Shown here: one piece after another, positions 1 through 8,181 of the stretch | How the letters are laid out: each line of letters begins with the position of its first letter | Numbering within the stretch: the first letter of the stretch is position 1 | Origin: Arachnia rubra | GTDB lineage: Bacteria; Actinomycetota; Actinomycetes; Propionibacteriales; Propionibacteriaceae | DNA: 64,000 nucleotides | Assembly (NCBI RefSeq): GCF_019973735.1 | Contig: NZ_AP024463.1 | Location: 310,001-374,000 of the forward strand | Direction of reading: 5' to 3' | Program-made: the position numbers and the translations under genes | Notes under the pieces: model-generated | Told to the model about the DNA's origin: nothing | Seen by the model: the letters and a program-made list of their open reading frames with translations, nothing else | Databases searched by the model: none

Positions 1-1211
1 TAGTCATTGGTCATGCGTGCGATCACCCGCACATGGATGCTGTTCGCGTGCTGATGGAGCAGGGCAAGCAGGCTCTCCCTATGGTTGATTGCCGTGCGTA
101 ACACCGTGGCAAATCCCTCAACAATGTCGTCAACGTATTTTGCCGGTGGCACAGGGGTGCCCTCTAAAATAGGGCGATTGTTCTCAGGTGTGACCTCGGA
201 GACCACATGGACGTATCGCATATCGGAGCGGCCCTGCCTGTCCAGGACCCGGCGTTTAACCCGCAGCCCGTCCGCAGCCAATCCGCTGACATCGCCCCCG
301 AGTTCCTGAAGACAGGACCCCAGAGGAATCAGGCCGGTGGCAGCCGGAGACTGGGTGGTCTGCCGCAGCGTGGCGGCGCCGGCTTCGTTCTGGTCTGGGA
401 CGGAGCGGGGAAAAACACTCATGATGGTCTCGAGATCCACCGGCACCGGCTGGGTAGCCGTAGCGATGATGTTCTCGTGGTGCAGGTCGGTGATGTTCAC
501 CAGATATGACAACCCCAGAAGGTGGCCTGCCCGGTGGTAGTAGCGGCTGGCCTCAGAGGTATCAGCGAGCGGCTGGTGGTGTACGGGAGCCACCCAGGTA
601 TGGTCTCCACAGTCAGCCACCTCAGGGAACTTCAAGCCCAGCCAGAGACCAGGTTCCGTATGCTTTGCCATCCAGTCAGCCAAGGCTGAGACGAAGAGCT
701 CATTGCCGGCGGGGCGTGGTTTATAGTAAACAGTGCCGCTGGATGTCACCACCTCACACACCACACCCTGGGGGTGGATATCGCCCAATGGCTTAATGGA
801 GATCACACGAGGGCGAGCGTCAAGATGGTGTGCTTTCAAGAGTTGGGAGAGCGGGGTGGCATCCTCTGTGACACGTCGCAGGACCGTTTCGAAAGTCGCT
901 CTCAGGGAAGTTCCTGCCTCCAGCCAACGGCGCCAGTGATCGGGGAATCGTTCTCGCAGTTCAAACAGGATTCCCGTTACATTATCGGAGAACTCCTCGT
1001 ATTGTACCTCAGGGGTGGTCCCGGAGAACCTATCCTGGAGACGGTGTTCATTGAGAAGATACACGAGAGGTGTCTCCAGAATGCGGAATGCGTAGGCATC
1101 TAAAGCGCCTTTGGGCGCGAGGTTTAGGATATGCTGCGAAAGTGCATCGCCGAGTGCCTGCTCGATAATCATGGGGAAAGGCATTGTCGGTGCTGATTGC
1201 ATCTGCGTCAT
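1..1211 (-). CDS. lanM: LanM-type lantibiotic synthetase, 5' part (runs off window)
   Basis: An open frame of 403 codons starts at ATG 1211 and is still open at the window edge, so only the N-terminal dehydratase half of a ~900-1000 aa LanM is visible. Conserved DUF4135 landmarks are present: GDIHPQG (about residues 143-149), YYKPR (162-166), DLHHENI (242-248) and PVDLET (257-262). The Asp/His/Asn and Asp/Glu of the last two motifs match the kinase-like phosphorylation/elimination site of class II synthetases. The enzyme should dehydrate Ser/Thr and form (methyl)lanthionine rings on the precursor at 1646-1801, which lies upstream on the same strand. GGAGA sits about 6 nt before the ATG. The cyclase domain with its zinc ligands would lie outside the window, so intactness cannot be judged. 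Confidence 0.88.
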   Translation of the reverse strand, partial: MTQMQSAPTMPFPMIIEQALGDALSQHILNLAPKGALDAYAFRILETPLVYLLNEHRLQDRFSGTTPEVQYEEFSDNVTGILFELRERFPDHWRRWLEAGTSLRATFETVLRRVTEDATPLSQLLKAHHLDARPRVISIKPLGDIHPQGVVCEVVTSSGTVYYKPRPAGNELFVSALADWMAKHTEPGLWLGLKFPEVADCGDHTWVAPVHHQPLADTSEASRYYHRAGHLLGLSYLVNITDLHHENIIATATQPVPVDLETIMSVFPRSVPDQNEAGAATLRQTTQSPAATGLIPLGSCLQELGGDVSGLAADGLRVKRRVLDRQGRSDMRYVHVVSEVTPENNRPILEGTPVPPAKYVDDIVEGFATVLRTAINHRESLLALLHQHANSIHVRVIARMTND

Positions 1212-1324
1212 GGCGGTCTCCAATGAGAGAATCTGAATACTGTTTCATAGAGGTGGATTTGGGCGAGAGGGTTGGTGGTTCTTTTGGTGGTTCGTATAAC
1301 TAGATTAGGATGTAGTGTTTTAAT

Positions 1325-1402
1325 GAGGGCTATTCACAGTCGCAGCCAACCTGCTTTGACAAGGAGTTTTACTGTTTATCAGCCGTCCTATGAATAAGCT
1401 TC
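1325..1402. mobile_element. 78-bp MITE copy 1 (diverged)
   Basis: Non-coding 78-bp element with ends GAGGGCTATTCA and TGAATAAGCTTC, related to the inverted ends of the IS5-type elements here. It is flanked by AAT on both sides (1322-1324 and 1403-1405), a 3-bp target duplication. The interior is nearly the same as in the copies at 1457 and 22514. It lies between lanA and lanM. Confidence 0.85.
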
Positions 1403-1456
1403 AATGCTTGATATTTTCTAGGAGGGTCATTCAGCAAACGGCTTTGTCTCTACATG

Positions 1457-1534
1457 GAGGCTTATTCACAGCCGCAGCTAACCTCCTCTGACAAGGAGTT
1501 TTACTGTTTATCAGCCACCCCATGAATAAGCCTC
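1457..1534. mobile_element. 78-bp MITE copy 2
   Basis: The termini GAGGCTTATTCA and TGAATAAGCCTC are perfect 12-bp inverted repeats, identical to the ends of the intact IS at 41763-42662. ATG on each side (1454-1456 and 1535-1537) is a 3-bp target duplication. There is no reading frame, so it must be moved in trans by an IS5-type transposase. This copy appears identical to the one at 22514-22591, which suggests recent movement. Confidence 0.9.
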
Positions 1535-1604
1535 ATGGCTCCTTGCGAACCTAGGGATGCTGGGGAGTCGGGTGAGTTGCTGAATAAGTTTTCAGGATAT
1601 AGGT

Positions 1605-1632
1605 GGCCGGGGAATAACCATATTCCCCGGCC
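1605..1632 (-). terminator. Hairpin downstream of lanA (attenuator-like)
   Basis: A perfect 12-bp stem (GGCCGGGGAATA / TATTCCCCGGCC) with a 4-nt loop begins 13 nt after the lanA stop on the minus strand. No long T-run follows. A partial terminator between lanA and lanM is common in lantibiotic operons and raises precursor relative to enzyme mRNA. Confidence 0.7.
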
Positions 1633-1645
1633 TATCCTTGGTGTT

Positions 1646-1801
1646 TCAGCAGCAGCCGAAGAACCACTGCCAAGAGTTCATGTGGCATTCGTGGGTGACG
1701 GTGGGGACGACGCCTCGGCCGGCTCCGAGGAGTTCTTCGATTTCGGTGTCGGTCATCTCGGCGAGGTTGTCGATGATCTCGTCGTTGTACTTCTTCTCCA
1801 T
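1646..1801 (-). CDS. lanA: Lacticin-481-group lantibiotic precursor peptide
   Basis: A 51-aa ORF starts at ATG 1801, with GAAAGG about 8-10 nt upstream. The leader is acidic (MEKKYNDEIIDNLAEMTDTE, then IEELLGA) and ends in a double-glycine-type Gly-Ala site. The core follows: GRGVVP, then TVTHECHMNSWQWFFGCC. That core has the lacticin 481/nukacin ring pattern: Thr-x-Ser/Thr-His-Glu/Asp-Cys, then MNS-(W/F)-Q, then a Cys-Cys end. Lacticin 481 itself has TISHECNMNSWQFVFTCC. Expected ring donors are Thr and Ser of the core, acceptors the three Cys. One usual donor position (Thr in FTCC) is Gly here, so one ring may be missing or rearranged. LanM is encoded downstream on the same strand. A gene this short is easily missed by automatic annotation. 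Confidence 0.92.
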   Translation of the reverse strand: MEKKYNDEIIDNLAEMTDTEIEELLGAGRGVVPTVTHECHMNSWQWFFGCC

Positions 1802-1972
1802 GATGCTTGCCTTTCTTGGTTGGTTCCGTTGTCGGATCTAATTTTCTTTTCTTCTTCTGTTGTGCTTCCTGCGCGCTGAAGTTGTTACCAATCTAAACAC
1901 CGATCTGGGGTCATGCAATAGCCTTAACCTGCCTTTGGGCGAATGAGGACTGGTGAACTGGCTAATGGTGGA

Positions 1973-2092
1973 TTATTCCTCTTGGCTATTGTTTTCAAAG
2001 GCGTTGTCGATGAGGAATCCCAGTGTTTCTTGTGCCGTTGGAAGATTTTCCAGCCACTGGGTGCCGATTCGGGTATCAGGGCTTGTCAGCGT
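1973..2092 (-). pseudogene. Short coding remnant, unidentified
   Basis: A 40-codon open stretch between two stops has no ATG/GTG/TTG start but protein-like composition (it contains RIGTQWLENLPTAQETLG and ends in NNSQEE). It could be the 3' end of a lost gene. No family was recognised. The rest of 1802-2236 shows no convincing gene. Confidence 0.25.
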
Positions 2093-2236
2093 TCAGCTGT
2101 GCGCGGCTTGACGGGGACGTCTTCTGGGCGGGGGAGCGTGCCGTCTGCAGGAAGGCTTCTGGGAAGAAAGTCCATCCTGCGCATGGGTAGAGGGGAGGGA
2201 ACGGCTAGTGGTGTCCCCAGGGCGAGCCTCGCTGCG

Positions 2237-2980
2237 TCAGGATGTGAACAGGGAGAAGTGGAAGGAGTACAGCGACGGGCGGTAGACGTGCTGGCCCACT
2301 TCGATGACTCGGCCGTCGGTGGCGTAGCCGGTGCGGTTCATGGTCAGGAGCGGCGCGCCTTCGGTCTCGCCCAGTTCCTGTGCCTCTTTCGCGGTCGCTT
2401 CGCGGGCGCCGATCACCTGGCGGGCGGATGTGACCTCTACTTTGCGGGCGGACAGGCAGCGGTAGAGGCCGTTCTCGCCGAGCTCCTGCCATGTGGGCGC
2501 GATGTCCAGGGGGATGAGGTTGGTCAGCAGTGCTAGGGGGTGGTTGTCCGCGTAGCGGAGCCGGCGTACCGCCAGTAGGCCTTCGCCTTGGGGGATGTCG
2601 AGCTGTTCTGCCTCGTCCTGGGTTGACTCGCGCATTTCGTAGGAGAGCACCTTCGTGGAGGGTGCGAAGCCGGCCTCCGCCAGGTCGTCGTTCAGTGACG
2701 ACAGCTTCATGGGGCGGTGGACGTGCGGTGGGGTGACCCGTGTCCCGACGCCGCGGCGGCGCGTCAGCAGCCCCCGCGACGCCAGCTCCTGCAGTGCCCG
2801 GCGGGCAGTGGGACGGGCGACGTCTAGGCGGATCGCCATCGAGACCTCGTCCTCGATCATTGCGCCGGCGGGCAGCGCACCGGACAGTATCGCCGCCTCG
2901 ATCGGCTTGGCGATCTGCTGGTATAGGGGGACCTGGGAGTCGCGATCCAGGGTGATCTCTGGTTCATAGGTCGGTTCCAT
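2237..2980 (-). CDS. GntR/HutC-family transcriptional regulator
   Basis: 247 aa from ATG 2980, with GAGGA 9 nt upstream. The N-terminal winged helix (about residues 10-80) carries the GntR pattern PLYQQIAKPIEAAILSG, then ARPTARRALQELASRGLLTR. The C-terminal half (about 95-240) fits a UTRA ligand-binding domain, with RxRYADxxPLALLTNLIP and the closing DGRVIEVGQHVYR motif. It is divergent from iolC, so it most likely represses the iol genes in response to an inositol-derived ligand. It is unrelated to the LacI/DeoR-type IolR of Bacillus. An upstream in-frame TTG/GTG extension to 3145 is possible but has no ribosome site. Confidence 0.85.
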   Translation of the reverse strand: MEPTYEPEITLDRDSQVPLYQQIAKPIEAAILSGALPAGAMIEDEVSMAIRLDVARPTARRALQELASRGLLTRRRGVGTRVTPPHVHRPMKLSSLNDDLAEAGFAPSTKVLSYEMRESTQDEAEQLDIPQGEGLLAVRRLRYADNHPLALLTNLIPLDIAPTWQELGENGLYRCLSARKVEVTSARQVIGAREATAKEAQELGETEGAPLLTMNRTGYATDGRVIEVGQHVYRPSLYSFHFSLFTS

Positions 2981-3161
2981 GGTGCGATCCTCGGGCCGGG
3001 CAGTGGGTACCTGTCTGTGTGACTTCGATGGCTTGGAAGCGATCATACAAGTTTGCGACACCGCTTGGCATAAGGATTGTGGATAATGTCCTGACATAGG
3101 TTGACTGGGGCTGGAGGTGCAGGCAGACTGTGAGCAGCCCCCCATTCAAGGAGTCATCGCC
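2981..3161. promoter_or_regulatory. Divergent gntR-iolC promoter region
   Basis: The 181-bp gap between the divergent regulator and iolC must hold both promoters and the operator. A possible -10 for the regulator is TATGAT on the minus strand near 3045. No clear palindromic GntR operator could be picked by eye. Confidence 0.4.
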
Positions 3162-4139
3162 GTGGATGAGCCGGTACTCGATGTCTGCACCATCGGTAGG
3201 TGCGGCGTCGACCTGTACCCGCTGGAGATGAACACCCCGCTGGAGGACGTCACCCGGTTTGGTAAGTTTCTCGGCGGCTCGTCGGCCAATGTCGCGGTCT
3301 CGGTCGCCCGCCTGGGACACTCCGTCGCCTGCGCCACGGGGGTGGGTGACGATCCCTTCGGGCGTTTCGTCCGCTCCGAGCTGGCCCGGCTCGGCGTCGA
3401 TGCCACGCACGTCGTGGTGAATCCCGAGTTCAACACCCCGGTCACCTTCTGCGAGGTCTTCCCGCCCGACAACTTCCCGCTGTTCTTCTACCGCCAGCCC
3501 ACCACCCCCGACCTGGAGATCGGCATCGGCGACCTGCCCCGCGACGCCGCCACCGCGCGCATCCTGTGGCTGACCGTCAGCGGCCTGTCGGCGGAGCCGT
3601 CGCGCAGCGCGCACTTCGAGGCCCTGCGCCGCCGCGACGGCGGCGTCACCGTCCTCGACCTCGACTACCGGCCGCGGTTCTGGAGCAGCGAGCAGGAGGC
3701 GACGACGCAGGTGCAGCGGGCCCTTGAACACGTCGATGTGGCCATCGGCAACCTGGAGGAGTGCCGGATCGCAGCCGGCAGCACCGACCCGGACGCAGCC
3801 GCCCTCGCCCTCCTGGAACGCGGGGTGAGGATCGCGATCGTCAAGCAGGGAATGATGGGCACCCTGGCCCGCACCGCGACGGAGCGGGTCTACGTTCCCG
3901 TCACGAATGTCCAGGTCCGCAACGGGCTCGGCGCAGGCGACGGGTTCGGGGGAGCGGTGTGCCACGGCCTGCTGCAGGGCTGGGACCTGGCCGAGACCGT
4001 CGCGTTCGCCTCGGCGGCCGGCGCCCTCGTCGCGTCACGGCTCGAATGCTCCACCGCCATGCCGCGCATCGACGAGGTGGAGCGCCTGATGGCAGCCAAT
4101 CCGCAGGTTGTCCCGGTCGTCAGCCGCGTCCGGGACTGA
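3162..4139 (+). CDS. iolC: 5-dehydro-2-deoxygluconokinase
   Basis: A PfkB-family kinase that phosphorylates 5-dehydro-2-deoxy-D-gluconate in myo-inositol catabolism. The start at GTG 3162 is chosen because AAGGAG lies 9 nt before it and the family's N-terminus (D-V-x-T-I-G-R-x-G-V-D-L-Y-P) follows directly. A longer GTG start at 3117 is possible. Visible motifs: GGSSANVAVSVARLG near the N-terminus, DLDYRPRFW in the middle, and the PfkB signature NGLGAGDGFGGAV with the catalytic Asp near the C-terminus. The 325-aa length is normal. It is first of the iolC-iolB-iolD operon, with 10 nt to iolB. Confidence 0.93.
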   Translation: MDEPVLDVCTIGRCGVDLYPLEMNTPLEDVTRFGKFLGGSSANVAVSVARLGHSVACATGVGDDPFGRFVRSELARLGVDATHVVVNPEFNTPVTFCEVFPPDNFPLFFYRQPTTPDLEIGIGDLPRDAATARILWLTVSGLSAEPSRSAHFEALRRRDGGVTVLDLDYRPRFWSSEQEATTQVQRALEHVDVAIGNLEECRIAAGSTDPDAAALALLERGVRIAIVKQGMMGTLARTATERVYVPVTNVQVRNGLGAGDGFGGAVCHGLLQGWDLAETVAFASAAGALVASRLECSTAMPRIDEVERLMAANPQVVPVVSRVRD

Positions 4140-4149
4140 GGAGGAGAAT

Positions 4150-5025
4150 ATGGACAACGAAACCCACGTGATCAAGGCGGGCAGCACCGCCCACGGCCAG
4201 TTCGAGACCGACGTCAGCATCGAACGGGCCGGCTGGGAGTGGAGCTCCATCCGGGTGCTGGCGCTGCCCGCCGGCGGGTCGCAGGAGGTGACTTCGGGCA
4301 TCTCCGAGCTGCTGGTGCTGCCCCTGGCCGGCGGGTGCGTCGTCGAGGTGGATGGCCAGGTCCACGCGCTGGATGGACGCGAGGAGGTGTGGACCGGCAT
4401 CACCGACTACCTCTACATCCCCCGCGGGAAGACCTTCACCGTCCGCAGCGAGGCCGGGGGCCGGTTCGCGCTGCCCGCCGCGAAGGCCACCCGCGACCTG
4501 CCGGTCAGGTACTGCCCCGTCACGGAGGTCGTCACGACGCTGCGGGGCGCGGGCCCGTGCTCGCGACAGGTCAACAACTACGCGCTTGGCAATCAGGTGG
4601 AGACCTCCCACCTGCTGGCCTGCGAGGTCCTCACGCCCGGCGGCAACTGGTCCAGCTACCCGCCCCATAAGCACGACGAGCACACTGAGGTGGAGCGCGT
4701 CCTGGAGGAGATCTATTACTACGAGGTGCGGCCTGGGCGGGATGGGTCGCCGGGGATGGCGTTGCAGCGCATCTACCCGTCGGGTCACCAGATCGACGTC
4801 TGCGCCGAGGTGCATTCCCGTGACGTCGTGACGATGCCGCACGGCTACCACGGCCCGTCGGTGGCGGCCCCCGGCTACGACCTCTACTACCTCAACGTGA
4901 TGGCCGGGCCCGCCGAGGACTCCACCTGGCTGATGACCGACGACCCCGCCTACACCTGGATCCGCGATACCTGGCCTGACCAGCAGGTCGATCCCCGGCT
5001 CCCGATGACCCCCCTCAACAGTTAA
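4150..5025 (+). CDS. iolB: 5-deoxy-glucuronate isomerase
   Basis: 291 aa, starting at ATG 4150 directly after a strong GAGGAGGAGAAT site. It converts 5-deoxy-D-glucuronate to 5-dehydro-2-deoxy-D-gluconate, the substrate of IolC. The bicupin shows metal-ligand motifs: PPHKHDEHTEVE at about residues 174-185, and MPHGYHG further on. A conserved YYLNVMAGP lies near the C-terminus. The gene sits between iolC and iolD with short gaps, consistent with one transcript. Confidence 0.95.
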   Translation: MDNETHVIKAGSTAHGQFETDVSIERAGWEWSSIRVLALPAGGSQEVTSGISELLVLPLAGGCVVEVDGQVHALDGREEVWTGITDYLYIPRGKTFTVRSEAGGRFALPAAKATRDLPVRYCPVTEVVTTLRGAGPCSRQVNNYALGNQVETSHLLACEVLTPGGNWSSYPPHKHDEHTEVERVLEEIYYYEVRPGRDGSPGMALQRIYPSGHQIDVCAEVHSRDVVTMPHGYHGPSVAAPGYDLYYLNVMAGPAEDSTWLMTDDPAYTWIRDTWPDQQVDPRLPMTPLNS

Positions 5026-5034
5026 GGAAAACCC

Positions 5035-6921
5035 GTGTCTACAGTGCGTCTCACCGTCGGGCAGGCAATCATCCGCTTTCTCGTCAACCAGTACAGCGAA
5101 CGCGACGGCGTCGAGCAGCGCCTCATCGCGGGCGCCTTCGGCATCTTCGGCCATGGCAACGTCGCGGGCATCGGGCAGGCCCTGCTGCAGAACGAGGTGG
5201 ATCCGGAGCCCGACGGCGGCCGGATGCGCTACATCATGCCCCGCAACGAGCAGGGCATGGTGCACGCGGCCGCAGCCTACGCCAAGACCACGAACCGGCT
5301 CAGCACCTGGATGTGCACCTCGTCGATCGGCCCCGGGTCGCTGAACATGGTCACTGGCGCGGCCCTGGCGACGACGAACCGGCTGCCGGTGCTGCTGTTC
5401 CCCTCCGACCAGTTCGCCACCCGGTGGCCCGACCCGGTGCTGCAGCAGGTCGAGGATCCGGTCTCGCCGATGACCGCCGCCACCGACTGCTTCCGTCCCG
5501 TCTCCCGGTTCTTCGACCGCATCGAGCGTCCCGAGCAGCTCATCCCGTCGCTGCTGGCGGGCCTGCGGGTCCTGACCGACCCCGCCGACACGGGGGCCGT
5601 GACCATCGCCCTGCCGCAGGACGTGCAGGCCGAGTCCTTCGACTTCCCGGAGGAGTTCTTCGCGCGACGCATCTGGCATGTGCGCCGCCCACCGGCCGAG
5701 CCCGCCGCCATCGCCCGGGCCGCCGGGATCATCCGCGACGCCAAGAAGCCCCTCATCGTCTCCGGCGGTGGCGTGATCTACGCGGCGGCCGCTGAGCAGC
5801 TGCGCGCCCTGGCGGATGCCACGGGGATTCCCGTCTCGGACACCCAGGCCGGCAAGGGAGCCATCAACCACGACCATCCCGCGGCGGTCGGCGGCGTCGG
5901 GTCGACGGGGGCCGCGTCGGCGAACGCCCTGGCCGACGAGGCCGACGTCGTGATCGGTATCGGGACGCGCTACTCGGACTTCACCACCGCGTCGCACACC
6001 CAGTTCAAGAATCCTGACGTCAAGTTCGTCAACCTCAACGTGGCGGCTTTTGATGCGGCCAAGCACAGCGCGGAGATGGTGGTCGGCGACGCCCGCGAGT
6101 CGCTGGAGGCGCTGACTACGGCCCTCAGCGGCTACCACGTCAGCGACGAGTACGCGGCACGCATCGCGGAGCTAAAGGCCTGCTGGGCAGGTAAGACCCA
6201 GGAGTGCTACCACCGCGACCAGACGCCGCTGCCCGCCCAGACGGAAGTGTTCGGCGCACTCAACGAGCTGATGGGCCCGGCGGACGTTGTCATCAATGCC
6301 GCCGGCTCCATGCCGGGCGACCTCCAGTGCCTGTGGCAGGCCTCCACGCCGGAGCAGTACCACGTCGAGTACGCCTTCTCCTGCATGGGCTACGAGATTC
6401 CGGCGGCGCTGGGCGTGAAGCTCGCGCGGCCCGACGCCGAGGTGGTCTCCATCGTCGGCGACGGCACCTACCAGATGCTGCCGATGGAGCTGGCGACCAT
6501 CGTCCAGGAGAAGGTCAAGGTGATCTTCGTGCTGCTGCAGAACTACGGCTTCGCGTCGATCGGCGCGCTGTCGGAGTCGCATGGGTCGCAGCGGTTCGGC
6601 ACCCGGTACCGCAGCGGCGAGACCCCGCACAACGCCGACGGAGACCTGCTGCCCGTCGACATCGCCGCCAACGCGGAGTCGTGGGGCATCAAGGTGCTGC
6701 GCGTCCACGGCATGGACGAGTTCCGCAGGGCCTACGCGGAGGCGGTGGCGTCTGATGGCCCGGTGATGATTCATATCGAGACTGATCTGTATGGTCCGAA
6801 TCCGCCTGGTTCGAGTTGGTGGGATGTGCCGGTGTCGGAGGTTTCTCGTTTGGAGTCCACGCAGCAGGCCCGCCTCTGGTATGAGGGCAAGAAGGCTGAT
6901 CAGCGTCACTATCTGCGCTGA
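5035..6921 (+). CDS. iolD: 3D-(3,5/4)-trihydroxycyclohexane-1,2-dione acylhydrolase
   Basis: 628 aa, GTG start 5035 after TAAGGAAAAC. This ThDP-dependent ring-opening enzyme precedes IolB in myo-inositol breakdown. The ThDP family layout is visible: an N-terminal PYR domain with NEQGM, a central domain with SGGGVIYA, and a C-terminal PP domain with VSIVGDGTYQM followed by LLQNYGFASIG. The last ~52 codons (from about 6766) use many T-ending codons, unlike the strongly GC3-biased body, and are duplicated at 13993-14148. This suggests the 3' end was replaced by recombination. iolA, iolE and iolG are not in the window. Confidence 0.95.
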   Translation: MSTVRLTVGQAIIRFLVNQYSERDGVEQRLIAGAFGIFGHGNVAGIGQALLQNEVDPEPDGGRMRYIMPRNEQGMVHAAAAYAKTTNRLSTWMCTSSIGPGSLNMVTGAALATTNRLPVLLFPSDQFATRWPDPVLQQVEDPVSPMTAATDCFRPVSRFFDRIERPEQLIPSLLAGLRVLTDPADTGAVTIALPQDVQAESFDFPEEFFARRIWHVRRPPAEPAAIARAAGIIRDAKKPLIVSGGGVIYAAAAEQLRALADATGIPVSDTQAGKGAINHDHPAAVGGVGSTGAASANALADEADVVIGIGTRYSDFTTASHTQFKNPDVKFVNLNVAAFDAAKHSAEMVVGDARESLEALTTALSGYHVSDEYAARIAELKACWAGKTQECYHRDQTPLPAQTEVFGALNELMGPADVVINAAGSMPGDLQCLWQASTPEQYHVEYAFSCMGYEIPAALGVKLARPDAEVVSIVGDGTYQMLPMELATIVQEKVKVIFVLLQNYGFASIGALSESHGSQRFGTRYRSGETPHNADGDLLPVDIAANAESWGIKVLRVHGMDEFRRAYAEAVASDGPVMIHIETDLYGPNPPGSSWWDVPVSEVSRLESTQQARLWYEGKKADQRHYLR

Positions 6922-6980
6922 GCTGACTCAGCTCATCCGTTCAATCCGCAGCGGGCCGCTCCACCGGGGGCGGCCCGCTG
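6766..6980 (+). repeat. Direct repeat copy 1: iolD 3' end plus terminator
   Basis: About 200 bp starting at ATGATTCATATCGAGACTGA is repeated at 13993-14200. The coding part differs at only about four positions over ~165 bp. The following hairpin is similar but more diverged. The two copies bracket the 7-kb low-GC segment. Confidence 0.9.
6949..6980 (+). terminator. Rho-independent-type terminator after iolD
   Basis: Perfect 11-bp stem CAGCGGGCCGC / GCGGCCCGCTG with a 10-nt loop, beginning 27 nt after the iolD stop and followed by TCTTGTC. Confidence 0.8.
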
Positions 6981-7104
6981 TCTTGTCATGACAGCTAAGT
7001 TGATGGCTTGCCTACCGAACGGACTGTTACTGTCATTTCAGTGGGTGCTCGAGCCGTACTAGAGAACGACGACCAGCCGGGGCACGCCGATCTGACAAGG
7101 GAAA

Positions 7105-7152
7105 ATGAAACCCGCTTACGAAACTCTCGATCTGCCTGAGATTCTTTGTTAG
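7105..7152 (+). other. Possible 15-aa peptide ORF (RiPP-like start), speculative
   Basis: ATG 7105 to TAG 7152 encodes MKPAYETLDLPEILC, with AAGGG 3-7 nt upstream. The start resembles leader peptides of lasso-type RiPPs (MK-x-AYE-x). The peptide stops after a Cys and has no core, so it may be a relic or chance. It lies upstream of the exporter operon. The rest of 6981-7297 shows no gene. Confidence 0.2.
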
Positions 7153-7297
7153 ACTCAACTGATCAGTTTTGGGAAGACTGTTGAGGAAGGTTGTTGTGGA
7201 AAACTCAACAAAACTCGCGAGACGGATCGGGGGATGGCTTGTCTTAAGCGGCGACTATCGTCCCAGGCCGGGGGAGACTCAACCATTGTGGTACAAG

Positions 7298-8180
7298 GAG
7301 GCTTATTCATGGGGTTTGTTGACACGCACTGGAGGACGTAAGGGACGGCTTGCTCTTTGAGATAATTGGGTGTGAAAACAAAAATCAAGAACAAGCCGTC
7401 AGTCGGGAATGCTAGCACGAAACTCGATGCCAGTGAAGTCCTTGACCTGTGCGCAGGCATCCACACCCACACCAAAGGCCAGCTACCTGCTGGCTGGATC
7501 AAGAGCCCTCGGTCTCTTCACGAGTATTCGCCTCATACTTTTAACGTTACGTCACAATCTCACCCAAGAACTGCTCGCGGAGCTGTTTGAGATTTCTCAA
7601 TCCACGGTCAGTAGGATTATCAACGCCTACGTCCCACTCATCGCCGAGACCCTTCGGTCTCGGGTTCCTGCCGTGGAAGACCTTGATCCGGCCCAGCAGC
7701 TGAACCTTCGACGGCACAGTCTCCTAGCTGTGCTGGTCCTGGCGGCAGCATCCAGAGCTGTACTCGGGTAAACACCACACCACCGGAGTCACCATCTAGG
7801 TGGCCTGCACCCAGGAGGGAAGGGTTGCATGGGTTTCACAACCTTTCCCAGACAAGCACCCTATGACCTCACAGCAGTGAAAGACTCCCGATTCCTCGAC
7901 GTCATTGATCACGTAGTTCATATCGGTGATAAAGGCCACACTCCGGCGCCGGGATTGATTACCCCGATCAAGAAACCCGTCGACCGCGAATTACACGATA
8001 GCGAAAAGGAGTTCAATAAAAAGATCAACACTATCCGCTACATCATAGAACAAACTCATTGCGCAATTGAAAACCTGGCGCATCCTCCACACCGACTACC
8101 GCCGCCCTTACACAACCTTCGCAACCACCATCAACGCCATCCTCGGAATCATATTCACCTACACCCCATGAATAAGCCTC
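7298..8180 (+). mobile_element. Decayed IS5-type element
   Basis: About 883 bp bounded by GAGGCTTATTCA (7298-7309) and TGAATAAGCCTC (8169-8180), the same ends as the intact IS at 41763-42662. The flanks are AAG and AAT, so no exact target duplication remains. The element abuts the ATG of the gene at 8182, so it may have removed or replaced that gene's native promoter. Confidence 0.85.
7366..8160 (+). pseudogene. IS5-family transposase, frameshifted
   Basis: Three frame-shifted pieces together resemble the 251-aa transposase at 41772-42527. The N-part has LDLCAGIHTHTKG (7366-7590). The second piece has LRHNLTQELLAELFEISQST (7409-7771). The C-part has HIGDKGH and NTIRYIIEQ (7829-8160). The catalytic DGT region is scrambled, so it should be inactive. 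Confidence 0.85.
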
Positions 8181-8181
8181 A

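Noticed and set aside
1325..1534. Tandem 78-bp units first read as a possible iteron or CRISPR-like repeat
   Set aside because: Each unit has its own inverted ends and its own 3-bp target duplication, so they are independent MITE insertions.
4120..6138. Long minus-strand open frame (672 codons) opposite iolB/iolD
   Set aside because: Antisense shadow of GC-rich genes; repetitive Arg/Gly/His composition, no motifs, and the plus-strand genes are certain.
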